Source of the DNA: Streptococcus sp. 2342
Lineage (GTDB): Bacteria; Bacillota; Bacilli; Lactobacillales; Streptococcaceae
Reading direction: 5' to 3'
DNA length: 64,000 nt
Assembly: GCF_013276795.1 (NCBI RefSeq)
Contig: NZ_VMLR01000002.1
Span: 62,001-126,000 of the forward strand
Shown here: positions 59,465-64,000 of the stretch, piece after piece
How positions within the stretch are numbered: position 1 is the first letter of the stretch
Layout: every line of letters begins with the position of its first letter
Program-made: the position numbers and the translations under genes
Notes under the pieces: model-generated
What the model saw: only the letters and a program-made list of their open reading frames with translations
The model's database searches: none
Told to the model about the DNA's origin: nothing

Positions 59465-61443
59465 GATTCATCTCCTTTTAAAATTTTAGTGTAGCTTTCA
59501 GATAATTTTCTAAAACTCATTATGATTGACAACATCAAAACTAGCAGAGAAGCCGCTCCAATATATAGCAACTCTATTTGCCCTGTCACAAGAAATGTAA
59601 ATAGAATAACCATTGTAATAGTCATCATAAAATATTTGAGACTTGAAATTGCTATATATGTTTTTGAAAGACCCAAAATGATTTTTTTCACATATTCATT
59701 CTGTTTTAGAGTAATAAAAAGTTGGACATATTGATAAATGAGTATAAAGATAATACTGTAAATTATCTTCTGCAAGATTTGTGAAAGTAAAATTTGGTGC
59801 TCTAAGGATTGAATCTTTAATTTCACAATTTGGTAAACATCTACTGGATTCATTGAGAAATTCAACGGGACAGTCATCTCATTTATTTTTTTTACCGCTT
59901 CAGGACTAAAAAGAGACTTATTAGTTATATTACTAGCCAAAGTAAACTTATTATTTTCCATCATTTTGTCCGTATCTAACACAACAACAATGTTATCTTG
60001 GCTATCTGCTACACTTGCCAGCGGTAAAATATCTTTATTTTTATGATCGATATCAGCATCCTCATTAAAATAAAAAATTTTTTCCCCATCAGGAATTATT
60101 TGTACTGCAAGCTGTTCTTTTGTATAGTGTGTTCCAATAAATTGTTCTGCTACAACTGTATTCTCAATAGATTTCTGGTTTTCTTTCCATTTCTCAGGAA
60201 TATAGATGGTTGCTATCTTATTATCTAAAAGATGATAGTTTGTCCCATTCACTTTATTTTGTAGGTTAGCACCTGTTTGATTAATATAAATCAACTCTTT
60301 ATTTATTTCTGGATTCGTTATTCCGTCATTTTCTAATTGTTTAGAAAAGTCTTCTAAAACATGAGATGTTTTCATAAAATCTGGAACATATGCTGAAGAT
60401 CGTTCTATATATAAGAAATCTAAGTTTTTTAAGGCAGCAACTATCTGTAGATACTGACCATCTGAATCATTAACTTCTCCATTTTTAGCAGAGTTACTTT
60501 CAATTCCAAGGAACTCAATCCTTCTCCAGTCTTTTACTGTGTCCCACGGTACTAAATTCTGTATTTGTATGTTCATACTAGATTGACTACTCTTTGTTTC
60601 TTGTAAAAAAATTCCTGAGACAAGGATGATAATCGAAATAATGACAAGCCATACGACAAAAATAAGCTTGTTTTTTGCCTTGTTTTTAATAATTTCAATG
60701 GGCTTTTCAATCTGAATCGTCAACCAAAATAAAACAAAGGTGATGAGATCAATGATTTGAAATAGTATAAAATTCGTTAAAAGCAGAGAGAAAAATAACT
60801 TAGAGCTATAGGTGAAGAAACCATTACCCAAAAAAGAACTGTAAGAAATCATCAATAAAGCCATCATAATCAGTTCAAAAATAAGAGAAATGCCATACTC
60901 TCTTCTTAGATCGTATACAGTCAAGCCCAAAGAACGTCGTATCACTCCTTCTTTGATCTGCCTCGTCCTAACAACAAATAAAACAACTAATAAAGTTAAG
61001 TAAATTGAACCCATTAACAGTATTCTTAAAGTTCCAGTGAATTGTAATATTCCTCCTATATACCAAGGATAAGCCATATAGACTGTTTGCAGCCCCGTCA
61101 TCGTAAGTGGTTTCAAACTATCTACATCCATTTTCCCAAGGGTATAATACATCCCTATTATTGGTGCTGACTTTAATTGTTCATTATTTACATCATCAAA
61201 ATTTACATACTTCAACTGACCCGAACTCTGAACGATTGGCTTGTAAATGGTAACCTTTTCCGTTTTTGACAAGTCACGAACCATTTCGTATATTTCGTTA
61301 TTAGAAAGATTACTTTTTCCTTGGATAGAAAAAGCACCATCAATTGGTAAAGGTATGGGGATTTCGGTATCACTAATAGTGACCAGTCCAATTGTAGCAA
61401 TCAAACAAAAGAAGAATCCAATGATACATAATTTTAATTTCAT
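59461..61443 (-). CDS. bacteriocin-associated large membrane protein
   Basis: 660 residues from the ATG at 61443 (a TTG two codons earlier is possible; the ribosome site is weak). There is one N-terminal segment, a group of four near 130-290, a long extracellular region (about 290-540) and three to four at the end. This layout matches the bacteriocin-associated integral membrane proteins of lactococcin-972 loci. The frame is intact although the bacteriocin gene upstream is broken. Confidence 0.85.
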   Translation of the reverse strand: MKLKLCIIGFFFCLIATIGLVTISDTEIPIPLPIDGAFSIQGKSNLSNNEIYEMVRDLSKTEKVTIYKPIVQSSGQLKYVNFDDVNNEQLKSAPIIGMYYTLGKMDVDSLKPLTMTGLQTVYMAYPWYIGGILQFTGTLRILLMGSIYLTLLVVLFVVRTRQIKEGVIRRSLGLTVYDLRREYGISLIFELIMMALLMISYSSFLGNGFFTYSSKLFFSLLLTNFILFQIIDLITFVLFWLTIQIEKPIEIIKNKAKNKLIFVVWLVIISIIILVSGIFLQETKSSQSSMNIQIQNLVPWDTVKDWRRIEFLGIESNSAKNGEVNDSDGQYLQIVAALKNLDFLYIERSSAYVPDFMKTSHVLEDFSKQLENDGITNPEINKELIYINQTGANLQNKVNGTNYHLLDNKIATIYIPEKWKENQKSIENTVVAEQFIGTHYTKEQLAVQIIPDGEKIFYFNEDADIDHKNKDILPLASVADSQDNIVVVLDTDKMMENNKFTLASNITNKSLFSPEAVKKINEMTVPLNFSMNPVDVYQIVKLKIQSLEHQILLSQILQKIIYSIIFILIYQYVQLFITLKQNEYVKKIILGLSKTYIAISSLKYFMMTITMVILFTFLVTGQIELLYIGAASLLVLMLSIIMSFRKLSESYTKILKGDES

Positions 61444-61461
61444 AAGCAATTACCATATTAC

Positions 61462-61490
61462 AAAAGACCCAATCTTATAATTGGGCCTCT
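61462..61490 (-). terminator. hairpin between bacteriocin pseudogene and transporter
   Basis: Minus strand GGCCCAAT-tataag-ATTGGGTC followed by TTTTG, 20 bases before the permease start; probably a partial terminator. Confidence 0.7.
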
Positions 61491-61508
61491 TGTTTTCATA
61501 AATTATTT

Positions 61509-61875
61509 TTAAAATCTATAATAATCCCAATATGCATTTAATCGAATATCGCTCCAAGATTTTTTTGCACTTGAATATGCCCATCTATAATCTTTTTTAT
61601 CGTGAACTTTAACGTTCCCAAAATATTCGTTACTGAAGACTCTGAACTAATATTATTTGAAGAACTAACAAAGAATTCGAATAACCATAGCTATCACTTA
61701 CACCATACTTCCATAAATCAATAATCGGATATAGAACTGGGATTGCTGTAGTTACACTACCAACACTAGCTGTAATAGCAAATCCAAAACTGAAAAAACT
61801 TGTAGCCAGCAAAATGAACTTCTTCTTAGTAAATTTTTGGTATTTTACTTCTCCTTGAATTATAATATTTGACAA
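61509..61875 (-). pseudogene. lactococcin-972-family bacteriocin, frameshifted
   Basis: The N-terminal part has a signal peptide (KKKFILLATSFFSFGFAITASVGS) and continues to DLWKYGVSDSYGYSNS, the conserved family start. Two frameshifts follow: near 61667 (leading into FVSSSNNISSESSVTNI) and near 61627 (leading into GNVKVHDKKDYRWAYSSAKKSWSDI and the end YYRF at 61511). Joined, they give the Tyr/Trp/Ser-rich pattern of lactococcin 972. AAGGAG is present but no ATG, GTG or TTG stands at the right distance after it, so the start also seems lost. Confidence 0.78.
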
Positions 61876-62107
61876 AAACTCAGTAATAATTCTCTATTTT
61901 AAAATTGAACACATTTATTTGTAAGTGTTTACAATATTAATTTAATACTAATATTTTAGTTTGTCAAGTATTTATAGTATATTTTTTATTGATAAAATGG
62001 GATTATCTATAAAGGCGATTTACAAATCGATAAAAAACAATTATCCAACTTCTCTTGTGAATCAAATCGGCTGTTACAGTGTTTGTTACCTTTGTTATAA
62101 AAATTGG

Positions 62108-62135
62108 TTGACAATGATTCCTCTATGAGTATAAT
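62108..62135 (+). promoter_or_regulatory. promoter of bioY
   Basis: TTGACA (62108-62113), 16 bases, TATAAT (62130-62135). The rest of 61876-62107 is A/T-rich with no gene seen. Confidence 0.85.
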
Positions 62136-62168
62136 AGTTACTATACATCAGAAAAGAGGTTAACTATT
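62133..62168. promoter_or_regulatory. BirA-type operator of bioY
   Basis: Inverted half sites AATAGTTAC (62133-62141) and GTTAACTATT (62159-62168), spaced as in biotin operators of Firmicutes. The left half overlaps the -10 and the right half overlaps the ribosome binding site. BirA with biotinyl-AMP would block transcription. Confidence 0.75.
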
Positions 62169-62705
62169 TTGAAAAAAGCTCACGTTTATGCTATCCCTGC
62201 TATTGGGGCTGCTCTTATTGCTGTTTTAGCACAAATCAGTCTTCCAATTGGACCCGTCCCCTTCACTCTGCAAAACTTTGCAATCGGCTTGATTGCTACT
62301 GTCTTTAGACCGAGAGAGGCTGTACTTTCTGTTGGACTCTATCTTCTTCTAGGTGCTATCGGTCTTCCTGTCTTTGCAGGAGGTGGAGCTGGTTTTCAGG
62401 CTTTAGTTGGCCCTACTGCAGGCTATCTTTGGTTTTATCTCGTTTACTCTGGACTTACTTCCTCTCTAACCAACAGCAAGAGTGGTGTTGTCAAGATTTT
62501 TCTTGCAAACCTCTTGGGTGATGCCCTTGTCTTTGTCGGCGGGATTCTCAGCTTACATTTTCTTGCTGGAATGGCATTTGAAAAAGCTCTTGTTGTGGGG
62601 GTCATTCCCTTTATCATTCCAGACCTTGGTAAACTTCTGGCTATTAGTTTTATTAGTCGTCCCCTACTTCAACGCCTTAAAAATCAGGCTTACTTTGCTA
62701 ACTAA
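62169..62705 (+). CDS. bioY: biotin transporter BioY
   Basis: 178 residues with six membrane segments. It is the substrate-specific component of an ECF-type biotin importer. The motif GAIGLPVFAGGGAGFQALVGPTAGYLWF is characteristic. The start codon is TTG (62169-62171) with AAGAGGT seven or eight bases upstream; no ATG is available in the right place. There is no biotin synthesis gene nearby, in line with streptococcal biotin auxotrophy. Confidence 0.93.
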   Translation: MKKAHVYAIPAIGAALIAVLAQISLPIGPVPFTLQNFAIGLIATVFRPREAVLSVGLYLLLGAIGLPVFAGGGAGFQALVGPTAGYLWFYLVYSGLTSSLTNSKSGVVKIFLANLLGDALVFVGGILSLHFLAGMAFEKALVVGVIPFIIPDLGKLLAISFISRPLLQRLKNQAYFAN

Positions 62706-62745
62706 AAAAGATATCGAGTTGTCATGACTCAATATCTTTTTCTTT
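62704..62745 (+). terminator. terminator of bioY
   Basis: AAAAAGATATCGAG-TTGTCATGA-CTCAATATCTTTTT, between convergent genes, so it may serve both. Confidence 0.85.
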
Positions 62746-62757
62746 CATTTTGAAAAC

Positions 62758-62973
62758 TTAATTGCCTTTAAAGGCATCCACCATTGTTTGAAATTCTTCA
62801 TTGGAGAGAGTAATCCCTTTGCCCATTTTAGTATGATCTGGACTCCAAGCACGAATATCAAACTTTGCAGGAGCACCATTAAAGCTCACACGGTTGATTT
62901 CCTTGGTCCAACCTTTTTCGTTTTCAGAAAGAGTCAACAAGTGCTCTTCGATTTCAAATGTAAATTCTGCCAT
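62758..62973 (-). CDS. PC4/YdbC-family ssDNA-binding protein
   Basis: 71 residues, one PC4-like domain: FTFEIEEHLLTLSENEKGWTKEINRVSFNG then KFDIRAWSPDHTKMGKGITLSNEE. Relatives of this YdbC type bind single-stranded nucleic acid as dimers. AAGGAG precedes the ATG. It has no operon partner. Confidence 0.88.
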   Translation of the reverse strand: MAEFTFEIEEHLLTLSENEKGWTKEINRVSFNGAPAKFDIRAWSPDHTKMGKGITLSNEEFQTMVDAFKGN

Positions 62974-63071
62974 TTTCTTCTCCTTTTTTAGCTTTCATTT
63001 GATTATTCGTAAAATCTTGTAGATTTTAGGAAAATTTTATATAATATTGATATAAAAGAAGGGAGGCCAAT

Positions 63072-63392
63072 ATGAGACATAAATTCCAGCAAGTTCTAGG
63101 TAAAATACATGATTTTTTAAATGGACATGAAGAGTCAGACCAGACTGAAAGCAACTCCCTTACAGCTACTATTGAAGAGGCTATCCAGAAACAAACCGCT
63201 GTTCACCTTATCTTGTCTGAGACAAGCTTTACAGGTGACATCATCAAATACGATCAGCAGCGCCAGCAAATTATCGTGAAAAATTTTGCCAAAAATGTGA
63301 CCCGTATTATCCGCATAAGCGATATTCAACGCCTGCGATTTGTCCCTTCAACTGTCCAGACAGCCCAAAAAAATAGATTTAAGAAAGAGTGA
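63072..63392 (+). CDS. conserved hypothetical protein
   Basis: 106 residues with GGGAGG before the ATG. The N-terminal third is polar and helical; residues about 42-92 form a small beta-rich part (AVHLILSETSFTGDIIKYDQQRQQIIVKN..RIIRISDIQRLRFV) that looks like a YolD- or SH3-type barrel. I do not recognise it with certainty. It is alone on the plus strand between the PC4-like and ATP-cone genes. Confidence 0.7.
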   Translation: MRHKFQQVLGKIHDFLNGHEESDQTESNSLTATIEEAIQKQTAVHLILSETSFTGDIIKYDQQRQQIIVKNFAKNVTRIIRISDIQRLRFVPSTVQTAQKNRFKKE

Positions 63393-63422
63393 GATGTAGT
63401 TGCTTCATCCCACTCTTTTTTC

Positions 63423-63761
63423 TTAGCGAACTTGTTCAAAATGTAAATGAACGGCGATATGATCTCCATAACCACTTCTTTCCAAGTCACGTTGTAAACG
63501 ATAGGAAATGTAGTGTTCAGCAATGGTAATGTAACCTGCACCCAATAAACGATGCTCAACCAAAGACTGAATCATGCTAATAGTAGCACGTTCCACCTTG
63601 GCTTCTTCCAAATCCAAAACCACTTTTTTAGTGACTTGTGCAAGGTTTTGACGCAAATCATCTGTTAATACATAGACAGTCTGAGCTGCCTTTAAGATAG
63701 CTTGGTAAATCTTATCTGGATTAAATTCAGCAATTTCTCCATCACGTTTGATTACTTGCAT
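63423..63761 (-). CDS. stand-alone ATP-cone domain protein
   Basis: 112 residues, almost entirely one ATP-cone: VIKRDGEIAEFNPDKIYQAILKAA at the start, then four helices. ATP-cones normally sit in ribonucleotide reductases or NrdR, where they sense dATP/ATP. The zinc ribbon of NrdR is missing here. AAAGGAG precedes the ATG; it lies 11 bases after trmD, so it is probably cotranscribed with it. Confidence 0.82.
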   Translation of the reverse strand: MQVIKRDGEIAEFNPDKIYQAILKAAQTVYVLTDDLRQNLAQVTKKVVLDLEEAKVERATISMIQSLVEHRLLGAGYITIAEHYISYRLQRDLERSGYGDHIAVHLHFEQVR

Positions 63762-63772
63762 AGGTTTCTCCT

Positions 63773-64000
63773 TTATTCTTTGTTTTCTTTGACTTCTGCC
63801 AGCATTTTTTCTTCTTCTGCTGTCAGTTGATAATGTTCAAGCAAATCCGGTCTGCGTTCATAGGTTTTCTTTAAACTCTCATACAGGCGCCACTGACGAA
63901 TCTTTTCATGGTGACCGCTCATCAGTACATCTGGCACGACCATGCCTCGATAATCATAAGGGCGTGTGTACTGAGGATATTCAAGAAGACCAGAAGAAAA
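63773..64000 (-). CDS. trmD: tRNA (guanine-N1)-methyltransferase, C-terminal part
   Basis: Only the last 75 codons are inside the window. The frame reads [28 protein letters not shown] and [21 protein letters not shown], the classical TrmD C-terminal domain (catalytic Asp in PDVLMSGHH). It methylates G37 of tRNAs to prevent frameshifting. Confidence 0.95.
   Translation of the reverse strand, partial: FSSGLLEYPQYTRPYDYRGMVVPDVLMSGHHEKIRQWRLYESLKKTYERRPDLLEHYQLTAEEEKMLAEVKENKE

Overview
The window is chromosomal DNA from a mitis-group Streptococcus (S. mitis / S. pseudopneumoniae / S. oralis type). I infer this from three BOX repeats, an IS630-Spn1-like element, and low-GC housekeeping genes whose proteins are nearly pneumococcal (PnrA, ParC, ParE, RpiA). 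Many neighbour pairs match my memory of S. pneumoniae gene order, but several proteins differ enough from pneumococcus, and enough accessory genes are interleaved, that a commensal relative is more likely than S. pneumoniae. Most genes lie on the minus strand, so they are transcribed from right to left.

Layout from left to right. 1-2300: a partial Nudix hydrolase, an SDR oxidoreductase, a small DUF2829 (Tad2-like) protein and a decayed IS630 element. 2390-7870: a repeat-like terminator and the SUF iron-sulfur operon sufC-D-S-U-B. 7870-11900: DUF3272 protein, dnaX, a free methionine-R-sulfoxide reductase, rpsA, tRNA-Gln and tRNA-Tyr. 11949-21467: DUF2969 protein, an oligopeptide-binding lipoprotein, ilvE, parC and parE. 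An aminoglycoside 6-adenylyltransferase-like gene and a CPBP protease gene sit between parC and parE. 21603-30035: plsY, then a long nucleoside salvage and uptake operon (rsmC-like, pdp, deoC, cdd, pnrA, ABC ATPase, two permeases). 30241-32634: a membrane protein, coaA, rpsT and a FlaR-like kinase. 32726-42323: deoD with an unusual structured leader, a ClC channel, a truncated punA copy, a large secreted lipase-type protein, punA, DUF1697, deoB and rpiA. 42555-50854: small protein, trxB, DUF4059, an amino-acid ABC pair, an ArsC-like protein, ogt, GNAT, DUF1836-trhA, an aldo/keto reductase and a PadR-controlled membrane protein. 50946-58178: a four-boxB BOX, metG, a MacB-like efflux system and gor. 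58344-61875: a decayed lactococcin-972-type bacteriocin locus. 62133-64000: BirA-controlled bioY, a PC4-like protein, a conserved hypothetical, an ATP-cone protein and the end of trmD.

The strongest theme is nucleoside metabolism. Uptake (pnrA and its ABC transporter), phosphorolysis (pdp, deoD, punA), deamination (cdd), pentose-phosphate entry (deoB, deoC) and rpiA are gathered in about 20 kb.

The most striking observations are these. (1) A 915-residue secreted protein joins a class-3 lipase domain, two F5/8C/fucolectin-like domains and a C-terminal module that reads as domain 4 of the cholesterol-dependent cytolysins, without the pore-forming domains. (2) The deoD leader carries two hairpin elements whose internal loops are conserved while their stems covary. 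(3) Four genes have an extended -10 promoter placed exactly so that transcription should start on the A of ATG (leaderless mRNAs). (4) A perfect 17-bp palindrome covers the -35 box of the nucleoside operon.
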